Assembly: GCF_002159845.1 (NCBI RefSeq)
Contig: NZ_NFJK01000003.1
Location: forward strand, 186,001 to 250,000
DNA from: Anaeromassilibacillus sp. An250
Lineage (GTDB): Bacteria > Bacillota > Clostridia > Oscillospirales > Acutalibacteraceae
DNA: 64,000 nucleotides
Direction: 5' to 3'
Each line of letters opens with the position of its first letter. Position 1 is the stretch's first letter. The position numbers were made by a program, and so were the translations under genes. Of the stretch, positions 7,927 to 16,726 are shown in pieces. The notes under the pieces are model-generated. The model worked only from the letters and a program-made list of their open reading frames with translations, had not been told where the DNA came from and searched no databases.

Positions 7927-9204
7927 TTGGAAAAGCTTTTACTGCGGCACGCAAGGATTCTCGACCCGTCCTCTGACTTGGACCAGATCGGGGATCTTTT
8001 GCTGGTAGACGGTTCTTTACAGCAGGTTGGCGGGACGGTCGAAGCATCGGACGCGCAGGTGATCGACGCAAGCGGGATGGTTGTAGCCCCCGGCCTGGTG
8101 GACATGCATGTCCATCTGCGCGACCCGGGCTTTACCGAAAAGGAAGACATCCTCACCGGCTGTCGTGCAGCGGCGGCGGGCGGTGTGACCAGCTTGCTCT
8201 GCATGCCCAATACGAAGCCGGCCATCGATACCCCGGAAACGGTGCGCTATATTTTGGACAAGGCTTCCCAAGCGGATGCACATGTCTATGTGGCGGCTGC
8301 CATTACAAAGGGATTGCAAAGCGGGGAATTGGACGACCTTGCGGCCCTGCGGGAGGCAGGCGCGGTTGCATTGAGCGACGATGGGCGCCCGGTTGTCCAT
8401 TCCCGCTTGATGGCCCGCGCGATGCAGGTAGCGCCTGAGCTGGGAATGCGGGTGGTATCCCATTGCGAAGACCTTGACCTCTCCAAGGGCGGCCTGATGA
8501 ACGAAGGGGCGGTTTCGCGCGAACTGGGCGTGCCAGGTGTGCCCAACGCGGCCGAGGACTGCGGAACGGCGCGGGACATTGCTCTGGCGGAAGCGTATCA
8601 GGTCCCGATCCATATCTGTCATGTGAGTTCTCGCACGTCGGTGGCCATGATTCGGGATGCAAAGCGCCGGGGCGTGCAGGTGACTGCGGAGACGGCACCG
8701 CATTATTTTAGCCTGACCGACGCCCTGCTGCGGGCGCGGGACGCGGATTTCCGGATGAGCCCGCCCTTGCGCACGGAGGCGGACCGCTTGGCGGTGATCG
8801 AAGGGCTTCGGGATGGGACCATCGATGCGATTGCAACCGACCACGCTCCACACACGCCGCAGGAAAAGGCGGATTTTTCCAAGGCGCCGAATGGGAGCAT
8901 CGGGATGGAGACCTCCCTCGCTGCCGGGATCACCTACCTGGTCAAGCCCGGCCTGCTGACGCTTCGGGAACTGCTCCGGTTGATGAGCACAGCGCCGGCC
9001 AAGATCTTGAAGATTCCGGCGGGAACATTGGAGACCAGTAGGCCGGCGGATCTGGTGCTGTTTGACCCGGAAGAGCAGTGGACGGTGGACCCGGAGAAGC
9101 TGCACGGGAAGAGCCGCAATGCGGTCTTTAAGGGGCGGCTTTTGACAGGGCGCGTAAAGTTGACCATCTGCGGCGGCAAAATTGTCTATCGCGATGGCGA
9201 ATGA
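7927..9204 (+). CDS. pyrC: Dihydroorotase (class I)
   Basis: 425 aa from TTG 7927, 6 bp after a perfect AGGAGG. Upstream in-frame sequence lacks a start with a ribosome site, and 425 aa is the normal length. The motif DMHVHLRDPG (His61, His63 as metal ligands) and ATDHAPHT near residue 300 mark a zinc amidohydrolase of the long bacterial dihydroorotase type. It converts carbamoyl aspartate to dihydroorotate in pyrimidine synthesis. First gene of pyrC-pyrF-pyrK-pyrD. Confidence 0.95.
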   Translation: MEKLLLRHARILDPSSDLDQIGDLLLVDGSLQQVGGTVEASDAQVIDASGMVVAPGLVDMHVHLRDPGFTEKEDILTGCRAAAAGGVTSLLCMPNTKPAIDTPETVRYILDKASQADAHVYVAAAITKGLQSGELDDLAALREAGAVALSDDGRPVVHSRLMARAMQVAPELGMRVVSHCEDLDLSKGGLMNEGAVSRELGVPGVPNAAEDCGTARDIALAEAYQVPIHICHVSSRTSVAMIRDAKRRGVQVTAETAPHYFSLTDALLRARDADFRMSPPLRTEADRLAVIEGLRDGTIDAIATDHAPHTPQEKADFSKAPNGSIGMETSLAAGITYLVKPGLLTLRELLRLMSTAPAKILKIPAGTLETSRPADLVLFDPEEQWTVDPEKLHGKSRNAVFKGRLLTGRVKLTICGGKIVYRDGE

Positions 9205-9246
9205 GGAAGAAAAACGATCAGAGAAAATAGAAGGGTGGAAACGAAC

Positions 9247-10176
9247 ATGGCATTTGACCGACTGATAGAGCGGATTGCAACCTTGCAGAACCCGACTGTG
9301 GCGGGATTGGACCCAAAACTCGACTATATCCCCTCCTATATCAAGGAGGAAGCCTTTGCGAAATATGGAAAGAATTTGGAAGGCGCAGCGGCAGCGATCC
9401 TGGAATTCAATAAGGGATTGATCGATGCGCTGTGTGAGATTGTCCCCGCAGTGAAGCCCCAGTGTGCCTATTATGAGATGTACGGCTGGCAGGGGGTCAA
9501 AACGCTGCACGATACCATTGCCTATGCGAGCGAAAAAGGGATGTTCGTGATTACGGACGGCAAGCGCAACGACATCGGCACGACGATGGAAGCTTATGCG
9601 GCGGCACACCTCGGCACGGTCCTGGTGGAAGACGAGCTCTGCGTCCCGTTTGGCGGGGATGCGCTGACGGTGAACGGCTATCTGGGTTCGGACGGCATCA
9701 AGCCGCTCCTCTCCATCTGCAAGGCGGAGGATAAGGGTATCTTTGTGTTGGTCAAGACCTCAAACCCCTCCTCTGGAGAGCTGCAAAATCGTGTTTTGGA
9801 CGATCAGAAGACGCTCTATGCCACGATGGGTGCGCTTTGCGAGCAGTGGGGCGAAGAACTCCCCGGTAAGTATGGCTATTCGGGCGTTGGCGCGGTTGTC
9901 GGCGCGACGTATCCGGAGCAGCTGCGTGAGCTGCGTTCGGCCTTGCCGCATACCTTCTTCCTGGTGCCCGGCTACGGAGCGCAGGGCGGCGGCGCTAAGG
10001 ATGTGGCCCCGGCCTTTGACGCCAACGGCCGCGGTGCAATCGTGAACGCCTCCCGCTCCATCCTCTGTGCATGGCAGAAGCAGCATGCGCCGGAACACGA
10101 CTATGCAAAGGCGGCGGCAGCAGAGGCAGTGCGGATGCGCGACGAAATCGTAGGGGAGATTGGGACGATCAAATGA
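9247..10176 (+). CDS. pyrF: Orotidine 5'-phosphate decarboxylase (long type)
   Basis: 309 aa from ATG 9247, 8 bp after AAGGGTGG. An in-frame GTG at 9235 overlaps that site and is rejected. VAGLDPKLDYIP near the N-terminus and DGKRNDIGTTMEAYA carry the substrate-binding Asp and the catalytic Lys-Asp array. The ~300-aa length is that of the type 2 family rather than the ~230-aa enterobacterial one. It makes UMP from OMP, in an operon with pyrC and pyrKD. Confidence 0.94.
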   Translation: MAFDRLIERIATLQNPTVAGLDPKLDYIPSYIKEEAFAKYGKNLEGAAAAILEFNKGLIDALCEIVPAVKPQCAYYEMYGWQGVKTLHDTIAYASEKGMFVITDGKRNDIGTTMEAYAAAHLGTVLVEDELCVPFGGDALTVNGYLGSDGIKPLLSICKAEDKGIFVLVKTSNPSSGELQNRVLDDQKTLYATMGALCEQWGEELPGKYGYSGVGAVVGATYPEQLRELRSALPHTFFLVPGYGAQGGGAKDVAPAFDANGRGAIVNASRSILCAWQKQHAPEHDYAKAAAAEAVRMRDEIVGEIGTIK

Positions 10177-10937
10177 TGAAATACGATGTAAAGGATTGCA
10201 AGCTTCTGCAAAAGCGGGAGCTTGCAAAGGATATTTTTGACTTCGTTGTAGAAGCGCCGGACTTTGCAGCGGCTGCGCAGGCGGGCCAGTTTGCGCATAT
10301 CTATGTGCCGGGCAAGACGCTGCGCCGCCCGATTTCGATCTGCGGCGTAGACCGTGCGGCTGGGACATTGCGCTTCGTGTTCCAGATCCGCGGCGAAGGG
10401 ACCCGTATGTTGGCAGGTCTGGAAGAGGGGGCAACCCTCGACATCCTGGCGCCGCTCGGGCACGGCTTTGTCTTGGGGGATTGTTCCCGCAAGGCAGTAT
10501 TTGTGGGCGGCGGCATCGGCGTTCCGCCGCTTTTGGAGGCATCGAAAGCATTTGGAAAGAATGCGACCGCTGTGCTCGGTTTCCGCAACCGGGACGCTGT
10601 GATTTTGGAAGAGGATTTCCGCGCCAACGGCTGTGAAGTGCGCATAGCGACCGACGACGGCAGCATGGGGCACCACGGCCTGGTGACGGATTGCCTGAAG
10701 GACCTCGATTTTGATGTCCTTTTTGCCTGCGGGCCGACGCCCATGTTGAAGGCGGTCTGTGCGGTTGCAAAAGAGCGCGGCGTGGAATGCCAGATCTCCT
10801 TGGAGGAACGCATGGCCTGCGGCATCGGCGCGTGCCTGGGATGCGCCTGCAAGCTGCTCGCAGATGGACGGGAATATTTTGGGCATGTCTGCAAAGACGG
10901 CCCGGTGTTCCCCTATCAGAATGTTGTTTTGGATTGA
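10173..10937 (+). CDS. pyrK: Dihydroorotate dehydrogenase electron-transfer subunit
   Basis: 254 aa. It starts with ATGATG overlapping the pyrF stop (first ATG at 10173, second at 10176). A ferredoxin-reductase-like FAD domain (RRPISICG) is followed by an NAD-binding stretch (GGGIGVPPLLEA) and a C-terminal [2Fe-2S] cysteine cluster (CGIGACLGCACK, then HVCKDGPVF). This is the PyrK subunit that couples PyrD of class 1B to NAD+. Immediately upstream of pyrD. Confidence 0.94.
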   Translation: MMKYDVKDCKLLQKRELAKDIFDFVVEAPDFAAAAQAGQFAHIYVPGKTLRRPISICGVDRAAGTLRFVFQIRGEGTRMLAGLEEGATLDILAPLGHGFVLGDCSRKAVFVGGGIGVPPLLEASKAFGKNATAVLGFRNRDAVILEEDFRANGCEVRIATDDGSMGHHGLVTDCLKDLDFDVLFACGPTPMLKAVCAVAKERGVECQISLEERMACGIGACLGCACKLLADGREYFGHVCKDGPVFPYQNVVLD

Positions 10938-10949
10938 GGAGGCGGGAAC

Positions 10950-11861
10950 ATGGCTGATTTACAGGTAAAGATCGCAGGGGTTGCGTTTGAAAACCCACTG
11001 ATTGCCGCCTCCGGCACCTTCGGCTTTGGCCGGGAATACCAGGAATTTTATCCGCTCTCCACATTGGGGGGGATTTCCTGCAAGGGCATTACCCTTCAGG
11101 AGCGTCCAGGTAACCCGCCGCCCCGCATTGCGGAAACGCCCTCCGGAATGTTGAACTCGGTGGGCCTGCAAAATCCGGGTGTCGATCACTTTATTGAAGA
11201 GGACCTTCCCCGGCTGAAACAGCAGGGGACGGTCGTCATTGCGAATATCGCGGGGAACACGCAGCAGGATTACTGCCGTATGGCGGAAAAGCTCTCGGAG
11301 AGCGACGTCGATATGGTGGAATTGAATATCTCCTGTCCCAATGTCAAGCACGGCGGCGTTGCCTTCGGGACCTCCTGCGCAAGTGTGGAAGAGATCACGG
11401 TGGCTGTGCGCAAGTATTGCCGCAAACCGCTGATTGTCAAGCTGTCCCCCAATGTTGCCGATATCGGGGAAATTGCGGCCGCGGCGGAAGCAGGCGGCGC
11501 AGACGCGATCTCCCTCATCAATACGTTGACAGGTATGCGGATTGACATCCGCACTCGCCGGCCGATTCTCCGCAATAACACGGGCGGGCTTTCCGGACCG
11601 GCGGTATTCCCAGTCGCTGTGCGCATGGTGTGGCAGGCGGCGCAGCGCGTCAAGGTTCCGGTCATCGGGTTGGGCGGCATCAGCACTTGGCAGGACGCCG
11701 TGGAGATGTTGCTGGCCGGTGCGTCGGCCCTGCAGATCGGCACCGTTCTGTTTACGGACCCGTATGCGCCCATCAAGATCTTGGACGGCCTGAACCGCTA
11801 TTTGGATGAGAACCACATTGCTTCTGTGACTGAGCTGACGGGCGCCGTGTGTGCCTATTGA
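10950..11861 (+). CDS. pyrD: Dihydroorotate dehydrogenase, class 1B catalytic subunit
   Basis: 303 aa, with a GAGGAGG site before the ATG. The FMN-barrel motifs are clear: ASGTFGFG, NSVGLQNPGVD, NISCPNVKHGG (with the catalytic Cys of family 1), VKLSPNV and GLGGISTWQDAVEMLLAGA. The cysteine and the adjacent pyrK assign it to the heterotetrameric NAD-linked class 1B. It oxidises dihydroorotate to orotate. The 12-bp gap from pyrK indicates one transcript. Confidence 0.95.
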   Translation: MADLQVKIAGVAFENPLIAASGTFGFGREYQEFYPLSTLGGISCKGITLQERPGNPPPRIAETPSGMLNSVGLQNPGVDHFIEEDLPRLKQQGTVVIANIAGNTQQDYCRMAEKLSESDVDMVELNISCPNVKHGGVAFGTSCASVEEITVAVRKYCRKPLIVKLSPNVADIGEIAAAAEAGGADAISLINTLTGMRIDIRTRRPILRNNTGGLSGPAVFPVAVRMVWQAAQRVKVPVIGLGGISTWQDAVEMLLAGASALQIGTVLFTDPYAPIKILDGLNRYLDENHIASVTELTGAVCAY

Positions 11862-11890
11862 GTTAATCCCATTTGGAAGGTTGTGTTCGC

Positions 11891-12619
11891 ATGGAAACAC
11901 TTCATTCATCAAGTTATAACGCCATTCCCCAAAAGCCGGAAGGGGCCACCCGCATTTTGTTGGTGCGCCACTGCGAAGCGGAGGGCAATACGAACGGGCG
12001 GTTCCAGGGCAGCTCCGACTGCGGGATCTCCGGCAATGGGGAAAAGCAGCTGGAGCTCTTAGCCCTGCGCCTCCGGAATATACGGATTGACGCCATGTAT
12101 TCCAGCCCGCTCAAGCGCGCTTGGTTGACCGCGGAGGCGGTCAACCGCTATCATCATCTTCCGATTCATGCGGAGAAGCGCTTGCAGGAAATCGATGGCG
12201 GCGATTATGAGGGGCTCCTGTGGGCGGATCTGCCCAAGGTCGCGCCGGAGCAGGACGCCAATTGGTATACCGCGCCGCAGAATTTTTGCGCGCCCCATGG
12301 GGAGAGCATGCGCCAGGTCTATGACCGCGTATGGGAAGCGGTGCGTGCCATTGTGCGCGAAAATCCGGGAAAGACGGTCTGTGTGGCGTCCCACGGCTGT
12401 GCCATCCGGAACATCCTCTGCCATGCGATGAACAAACCGTTGGAGCAGTTGAACGACGTGGATTGGTGCGACAACACAGCCGTCAGCGTGATTGACTTCG
12501 ATCAACAGGGGAACCCCCACCTCGCCGTATGGAATGATGCCTCCCACTTGACGCCAGAGGTCTCCGTATTTGCCAAACAGACCTGGTGGCGGCGGGAGAA
12601 TCGGGAGCGTAGACGATGA
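11891..12619 (+). CDS. Histidine phosphatase family protein
   Basis: 242 aa from ATG 11891, 10 bp after GGAAGG. An in-frame TTG at 11873 precedes the ribosome site. The catalytic phospho-histidine motif reads LVRHCEAEGN (normally RHGE; the His is kept), with the second conserved site VASHGCAIRN near residue 180. Phosphoglycerate-mutase-like phosphatases of this kind act on small phosphometabolites. The substrate is not predictable here. It overlaps ruvX by 4 bp. Confidence 0.85.
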   Translation: METLHSSSYNAIPQKPEGATRILLVRHCEAEGNTNGRFQGSSDCGISGNGEKQLELLALRLRNIRIDAMYSSPLKRAWLTAEAVNRYHHLPIHAEKRLQEIDGGDYEGLLWADLPKVAPEQDANWYTAPQNFCAPHGESMRQVYDRVWEAVRAIVRENPGKTVCVASHGCAIRNILCHAMNKPLEQLNDVDWCDNTAVSVIDFDQQGNPHLAVWNDASHLTPEVSVFAKQTWWRRENRERRR

Positions 12620-13050
12620 GAATTTTAGCAGTTGATCTGGGAAAAGCGCGTACAGGTTTGGCTGTATGCGATGAGGGGGAGCTTTTGGCTTCCCCAGTGG
12701 GCGTTATACAGGAATACAACCGGGAACGCCTTGCGGCTGCCGTTGCCGCAAAAGCCGGGGAATATCGTGTGGGCGAAATTGTTGTAGGGCTTCCACGCAA
12801 TATGGACGGCAGCGAGGGCGAAAGCGCCCAAAGCGCGCGCGCATTTGCCGAACAGTTGCGCGCTTTGATCGATGTGCCGGTGCATATGCAGGACGAGCGC
12901 GGGACAACCATCACAGCGCACGGATATCTGAACGACACGGATACGCGGGGAAAGAAGCGGAAGGCTGTGGTCGATGCGGTGGCGGCAACGATCATTTTAG
13001 AGGATTATCTGATGTACCGCCGGAATCGGAAGCATTTGTTCAACAACTGA
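12616..13050 (+). CDS. ruvX: Putative pre-16S rRNA nuclease / Holliday junction resolvase-like
   Basis: 144 aa, ATGA overlap with the upstream phosphatase gene. RNase H-fold motifs are present: AVDLGKARTGLAVCDE with the first catalytic Asp, EIVVGLPRNMDG, and MQDERGTTITA; the C-terminal VVDAVAATIILEDYL carries the last Asp. The family (YqgF) matures the 5' end of 16S rRNA in E. coli. In many Clostridia it neighbours DUF1292, which here lies 3 kb away. Confidence 0.9.
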   Translation: MRILAVDLGKARTGLAVCDEGELLASPVGVIQEYNRERLAAAVAAKAGEYRVGEIVVGLPRNMDGSEGESAQSARAFAEQLRALIDVPVHMQDERGTTITAHGYLNDTDTRGKKRKAVVDAVAATIILEDYLMYRRNRKHLFNN

Positions 13051-13057
13051 ATCGCAT

Positions 13058-13098
13058 AACAACCATGGGGACAGATACGGTTTCCATGGTTGTTTCTT
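13058..13098 (+). terminator. Terminator after ruvX
   Basis: An 11-bp stem AACAACCATGG pairs with CCATGGTTGTT (13084-13094) across a 15-nt loop, followed by a T-rich tail. Confidence 0.65.
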
Positions 13099-13166
13099 TA
13101 TTACTGAAATTTACGTTTGTTTTTTATACAATCTATAGAATTTTTGCAGAAAGCAAGAGGATAAAC

Positions 13167-13195
13167 TTGACAAGTATTATCAACTTTGCTACGCT
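13167..13195 (+). promoter_or_regulatory. Promoter of Rrf2-family regulator gene
   Basis: TTGACA, a 17-bp spacer and TACGCT, 30 bp before the coding region. The flanking AT-rich repeats could be an autoregulatory site but none is clearly palindromic. Confidence 0.5.
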
Positions 13196-13224
13196 AAGTA
13201 CGAATAGAGTCAAAAGAGGTGAGT

Positions 13225-13641
13225 GTGCTGCTGATTACACGGGAAGCGGATTATGCGCTGCGCATCATGCGTGCATTGGCAGGTGGAGAGCAGCGGACAG
13301 CGGCGGACATTTGCCAGCAGGAACAAATTCCGGATCAATTTGTGTATAAGATCGCAAAAAAACTGGAAAAGGCCGGTTTTATCAAGATTGTCCGTGGTGC
13401 AGAGGGCGGTTGCCGTCTGGCGGTGGATCTGCGTACGGTAAGCGTCTATGATCTGATGGAGGCTTTGGACACGGACCGGTTGGTCAATGCATGCATGCAG
13501 CCGGGATATCGCTGTAATTGGCAGGAGGCACATATAGAACCCTGCGGGTTTCACCGCCGTTTTGAAGAAATCCAAGAGAGAATGGATGCCCTTTTGCGCA
13601 GTTATAGCATCGATTGGCTTTTGTATGGGCGATGTTTATAG
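13225..13641 (+). CDS. Rrf2-family transcriptional regulator
   Basis: 138 aa from GTG 13225, 5 bp after AGAGG. A GTG at 13219 lies on the ribosome site. The winged-helix N-terminus ITREADYALRIMRAL with the recognition segment PDQFVYKIAKKLEKAGF is typical. A three-cysteine cluster follows (Cys-x6-Cys-x9-Cys, in ACMQPGYRC and HIEPC), the position where IscR/NsrR-type members bind an Fe-S cluster. It probably senses Fe-S or redox status. It is monocistronic, with its own TTGACA promoter. Confidence 0.88.
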   Translation: MLLITREADYALRIMRALAGGEQRTAADICQQEQIPDQFVYKIAKKLEKAGFIKIVRGAEGGCRLAVDLRTVSVYDLMEALDTDRLVNACMQPGYRCNWQEAHIEPCGFHRRFEEIQERMDALLRSYSIDWLLYGRCL

Positions 13642-13800
13642 CGTGAGCGTTACATCCCATAGAGTGAGGATCACTTGCTAGATTTTGTAGCTACAGTATT
13701 CTGCTTTAGCCATCTTTTGCATATACGTTTAAGACCTTCAAGTCTTATTATCCTTTTATACCGGAGAAATCCTGAAGAAAGAAAGCGGATGTATAAACCA

Positions 13801-13842
13801 AACAGAGAGGGCCGTTGCGAATAGGCAATGGCCCTCTCTGTT
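13801..13842. terminator. Bidirectional terminator between Rrf2 and degV
   Basis: An 18-bp stem (one G-U pair) with a 6-nt loop between the convergent rrf2-type gene and degV. The A-rich 5' and T-rich 3' flanks serve both strands. Confidence 0.75.
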
Positions 13843-13852
13843 TGAAATTCGG

Positions 13853-14728
13853 CTAATTCCGTCCCTTTCCGATATAAAAGATAGCAATTGCGCCAGGGCC
13901 GGTGTGCGAGCCAATGATAGGCCCGATGTTATTTGTCACAATACGTTTGATATGATACCGGCTTTTGATCTCCTTTTTGAGGTAGGCGGCATCGTCCGGG
14001 CAGTCACCGTGGACAATGAAGACCACTTGATCCCCTGTATCCCGGAAGGTTTTCTCCATATGCTCTAAGAGGATGTGAAGTGATTGCTTACGTCCGCGGA
14101 CTTTTTCCATAGGGACCAGCTTTCCGTCTTCCGTAATACGCAAGATAGGCTTGATTCCTAACATAGTCCCTACCAACGCGGCTGTACCGGAGAGCCGGCC
14201 GCCCCGCTTGAGGAAGTGGAGGTCGTCCACGGTGAACCATCCAGAGACGAGCAAGCGCTCGTTTTGTACCCACTGGTACAGCTCTTGGATGGTCATCCCT
14301 TCCCGTTGCTTTTGCACAGCCGCATACACCAACAGGCCCGTGCCGAGCGTAGCGGTCAAAGAGTCCGCCACAAGGAGGGTTTGCTCCGGATATTTTTTGC
14401 ACAATTCTTCCGCGACCATCACAGAATTGTGATAGGTGCCGGAGAGCGCAGAGGAAAAACCAATATAGAGGACGTCCACACCGTTTTGTAGATAGGATTC
14501 GAAGACGTCGGTGAATTCTGCTTGGTTGATTTGGTTGGTAGTGGACATATCCCCGTTGCGCAGGCGGTCAAAGAAATCTTTGGCGGTGTATTCACGCTCG
14601 TCCGGATAGTGGGTATAGCTTTCTTCTCCAAAATTAAAAGACATGGGAATCACATGAACGCCCAATTCCTCCACCAGTTTTACAGGAAGGTCCGCACATG
14701 CATCCGTTATAATTTGGTATTGGCTCAT
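13853..14728 (-). CDS. DegV family fatty-acid-binding protein (copy 1)
   Basis: 291 aa. The opening ITDACADLPVKLVEELGVHVIPM, STTNQINQAEF, YIGFSSALSGTYHNS and VDDLHFLKRGGRLSG are DegV-family signature segments. These bind a fatty acid between two domains and, as FakB proteins, present it to the fatty acid kinase FakA for incorporation into phospholipid. No fakA is in the window. It lies 27 bp downstream of a paralogue of identical length, so the two are probably co-transcribed. Confidence 0.92.
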   Translation of the reverse strand: MSQYQIITDACADLPVKLVEELGVHVIPMSFNFGEESYTHYPDEREYTAKDFFDRLRNGDMSTTNQINQAEFTDVFESYLQNGVDVLYIGFSSALSGTYHNSVMVAEELCKKYPEQTLLVADSLTATLGTGLLVYAAVQKQREGMTIQELYQWVQNERLLVSGWFTVDDLHFLKRGGRLSGTAALVGTMLGIKPILRITEDGKLVPMEKVRGRKQSLHILLEHMEKTFRDTGDQVVFIVHGDCPDDAAYLKKEIKSRYHIKRIVTNNIGPIIGSHTGPGAIAIFYIGKGRN

Positions 14729-14755
14729 TGAATCGCTTCCTTTCCATAGATGTAC

Positions 14756-15631
14756 CTAGTCTTTGCTCTTCCCTAGGAAGAATAGGGCAACCGTCCCCGG
14801 CCCTGCATGGGACCCGATCACAGGCCCGATATAGTTGATATAGACCTTTGGTACAGAAAAGCGCGCTTTCACTTGCTTGGCCACATATTCGGCGTCCTCT
14901 GGGGCATTTCCATGGCTGATAAAAATCGCCTGGTTTTCCGGATGCTCCACGGCTTTCTCCATATGGTTGACAAGTGCATCCAGCGCATTTTTGCGCCCGC
15001 GGACCTTTTCCACAGGGATCAAGTGGCCATCATTGTCAACATGTAAGACCGGTTTGATCCCTAGCATAGTTCCAAACAGGGCTGCTGCGCCGGAAACACG
15101 CCCGCCGCGCTTGAGGAAGTTCAGATCGTCCACCGTGAACCAATGCGCCAAACGGTTGCGGTTTGCCTCTACCCAGGAGGCCAGTTCGTCGATCCCCATG
15201 CCCTCCCGTTGCTTTTGTACCGCATGGTAGACCAGCAGCCCCTCGCCCATAGAAGCAGCGAGGGAATCTAACACAAGAATACGGCGGCCGGGATATTTTT
15301 CAGAGAGTTCCTGCGCAGCAAGGCGCGAATTGTTATAGGTCCCCGATAGACCGGAAGAGAAACCAATATAGAGTACATCGGTTCCGGCCTGAAGGTAGCG
15401 TTCGAACGTCTCTGTAAAGGTAGTGGCGTTAATTTGGTTGGTGGTAGCAGTTTCTCCGGAGGCCAAACGCTCGTAGAAGGTCCGATTGGATAATGCACGC
15501 TCATCCGGGAATTGAAGATAAGACGCACCGCTGAGTGTAATTTCCATGGGGATGATTTCAATGCCTAATTCTTCTGCAAGCGCAGGGGAGAGATCTGTGG
15601 TGGAATCCGTGATAATTTGGTAACCGTTCAT
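14756..15631 (-). CDS. DegV family fatty-acid-binding protein (copy 2)
   Basis: 291 aa from ATG 15631, behind AAAGGAGTT (15639-15647). The open frame extends about 100 codons further without support. Its motifs are the same as in copy 1 (ITDSTTDLSPALAEELGIEIIPM, TTNQINATTF, GFSSGLSGTYNNS, VDDLNFLKRGGRVSG). Tandem FakB-like genes usually differ in fatty-acid preference (saturated versus unsaturated). Which copy binds which cannot be read here. Confidence 0.92.
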   Translation of the reverse strand: MNGYQIITDSTTDLSPALAEELGIEIIPMEITLSGASYLQFPDERALSNRTFYERLASGETATTNQINATTFTETFERYLQAGTDVLYIGFSSGLSGTYNNSRLAAQELSEKYPGRRILVLDSLAASMGEGLLVYHAVQKQREGMGIDELASWVEANRNRLAHWFTVDDLNFLKRGGRVSGAAALFGTMLGIKPVLHVDNDGHLIPVEKVRGRKNALDALVNHMEKAVEHPENQAIFISHGNAPEDAEYVAKQVKARFSVPKVYINYIGPVIGSHAGPGTVALFFLGKSKD

Positions 15632-15713
15632 CCTTATAACTCCTTTGCTTACAACCTCTTTAAAACATAAACAAAGATATCCGGAAAATTGGCAATAGGG
15701 CCTTTGGTCGCTA

Positions 15714-15746
15714 TAAAGAAAGGCCCCTGTTTGGAAAACAGGAGCC
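15714..15746 (-). terminator. Terminator downstream of 6S-like RNA
   Basis: On the minus strand GGCTCCTGTTT pairs with AAACAGGGGCC and is followed by TTTCTTT. It separates the RNA/DUF1292 unit from the degV pair. Confidence 0.7.
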
Positions 15747-15756
15747 GCGTCATTTA

Positions 15757-15945
15757 AAAAATCCCGCCTGGCCGTAATGTGCGAAATAACCTGCCTACGA
15801 AAGACAGGTGGGTGCCCGCCCAACGGGTTTCCACTCCCTTCTTCCAGCAAAAGCCGGGAGGTCTGCGGTCTGCCGCCGGAGCAAAGCTCCCGATTTAAAA
15901 GTGTAGGGTTATTTATACACAAGTCCACGCACCAGGCAGGGAAAG
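15757..15945 (-). ncRNA. ssrS: Probable 6S RNA
   Basis: About 189 nt of G+C-rich non-coding sequence directly after the DUF1292 stop. The ends pair (CCTGCCTGG near 15940 with CCAGGCGGG near 15770). An interior region follows with a small hairpin on each side: GTGTA/TACAC on the 5' side and ACCTG/CAGGT on the 3' side. A long irregular arm closes with CCGGC-TTTT-GCTGG. The length, rod shape, central bubble, following terminator and DUF1292 neighbourhood fit Firmicutes 6S RNA, the sigma-A RNA polymerase inhibitor. This is a judgement by eye; no covariance model was run. Confidence 0.55.
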
Positions 15946-15946
15946 C

Positions 15947-16249
15947 TTATTCTTCCGGATCTTCCTCTTCGTAAAGCTCTTCAAAATGCTTTTCAAAGAT
16001 TTCCGCAAGGCGGTCGAGAAGCTCTTCGTCTTCTACTTCCGCAAGCTGCTGCTCGCCGTCCTCTTCGATCGCCTCAAAAATGTAATAGGTGCCCTCTGAA
16101 TCCACCTCATCCTGCGGGTCATCAAAGGTAGGAAGCAGAGCATAGAAACATCCTTCGTCATTATCAATCACATCGAGGATTTCAAACTCATGTTCTTCAC
16201 CCTCGTCATCAATCAAAGTAATCAAATCCGCGCCAAACTCGTCGTTCAA
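15947..16249 (-). CDS. DUF1292 domain protein
   Basis: 100 aa from TTG 16249, 9 bp after AAGGAG. An ATG at 16258 touches the ribosome site. Very acidic, with the family core LITLIDDEGEEHEFEILDVID followed by CFYALLPTFDD and a Glu/Asp-rich tail. DUF1292 proteins are small cytoplasmic proteins of unknown function, often encoded with ruvX/yqgF in Firmicutes. A TTGACT-17-TAAAAT promoter precedes it. Confidence 0.85.
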   Translation of the reverse strand: MNDEFGADLITLIDDEGEEHEFEILDVIDNDEGCFYALLPTFDDPQDEVDSEGTYYIFEAIEEDGEQQLAEVEDEELLDRLAEIFEKHFEELYEEEDPEE

Positions 16250-16287
16250 TCGGTTCATCTCCTTCGCAGTGTGTTTTTCTGTTACTC

Positions 16288-16316
16288 ATTTTACCTTTAT
16301 AAGAGCAGTAAGTCAA
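16288..16316 (-). promoter_or_regulatory. Promoter of DUF1292 / 6S-like RNA unit
   Basis: Minus strand TTGACT (16311-16316), 17-bp spacer, TAAAAT (16288-16293). Confidence 0.6.
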
Positions 16317-16479
16317 CAGAAACTTTTGGTTATCGAGAAATCCATTTAAAAACTGGCGGTTGAAAGGTAGAGAGGCATTGTATCTTGGCAGAACAGGAAG
16401 ATTACATAGCCCTATGGACCTTATGTGCAACGGATTAGAAAAAATATCATATAAATTTTAAAAATGTTAGAAAAAAGTA

Positions 16480-16507
16480 TTGACAAACACGAAAAACGCG
16501 TTATAAT
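16480..16507 (+). promoter_or_regulatory. Near-consensus promoter of large non-coding RNA
   Basis: TTGACA (16480-16485), 16-bp spacer, TATAAT (16502-16507), both hexamers perfect. No gene follows for 1.5 kb, so it must drive the RNA described next. Confidence 0.8.
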
Positions 16508-16660
16508 AGAATCAGAAACAGGGGAGAGAAAAAGAAAAACGCAGATGCCTTCACAAAAGAAAACCCATAAGGTAATATCCCAAAAAGGATATTATGAAGA
16601 TTGGCTTCAGAAGGCATGGAAAGTCTCCAATGTATGATTTCAAGAAAGGGTGTGAGTCCA

Positions 16661-16726
16661 ATGAACAGTGAGCCAATTCAACTGAATAGCGGCTGGTCAG
16701 TCGGGCCCATGCCGCTTATTCAATAA
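16661..16726 (+). CDS. Possible 21-residue peptide within large RNA (doubtful)
   Basis: ATG at 16661 to TAA at 16724-16726, with AAAGGGTG 10-17 bp upstream. The second half overlaps both arms of the strong 16684-16721 stem, so its base pattern may be explained by RNA structure alone. Recorded because it is the only short frame here with a ribosome-site-like sequence. Confidence 0.15.
   Translation: MNSEPIQLNSGWSVGPMPLIQ

Noticed and set aside
13853-15631. degV pair as a recent duplication
   Set aside because: Equal length but many substitutions throughout; an old paralogous pair as commonly found in Clostridia.
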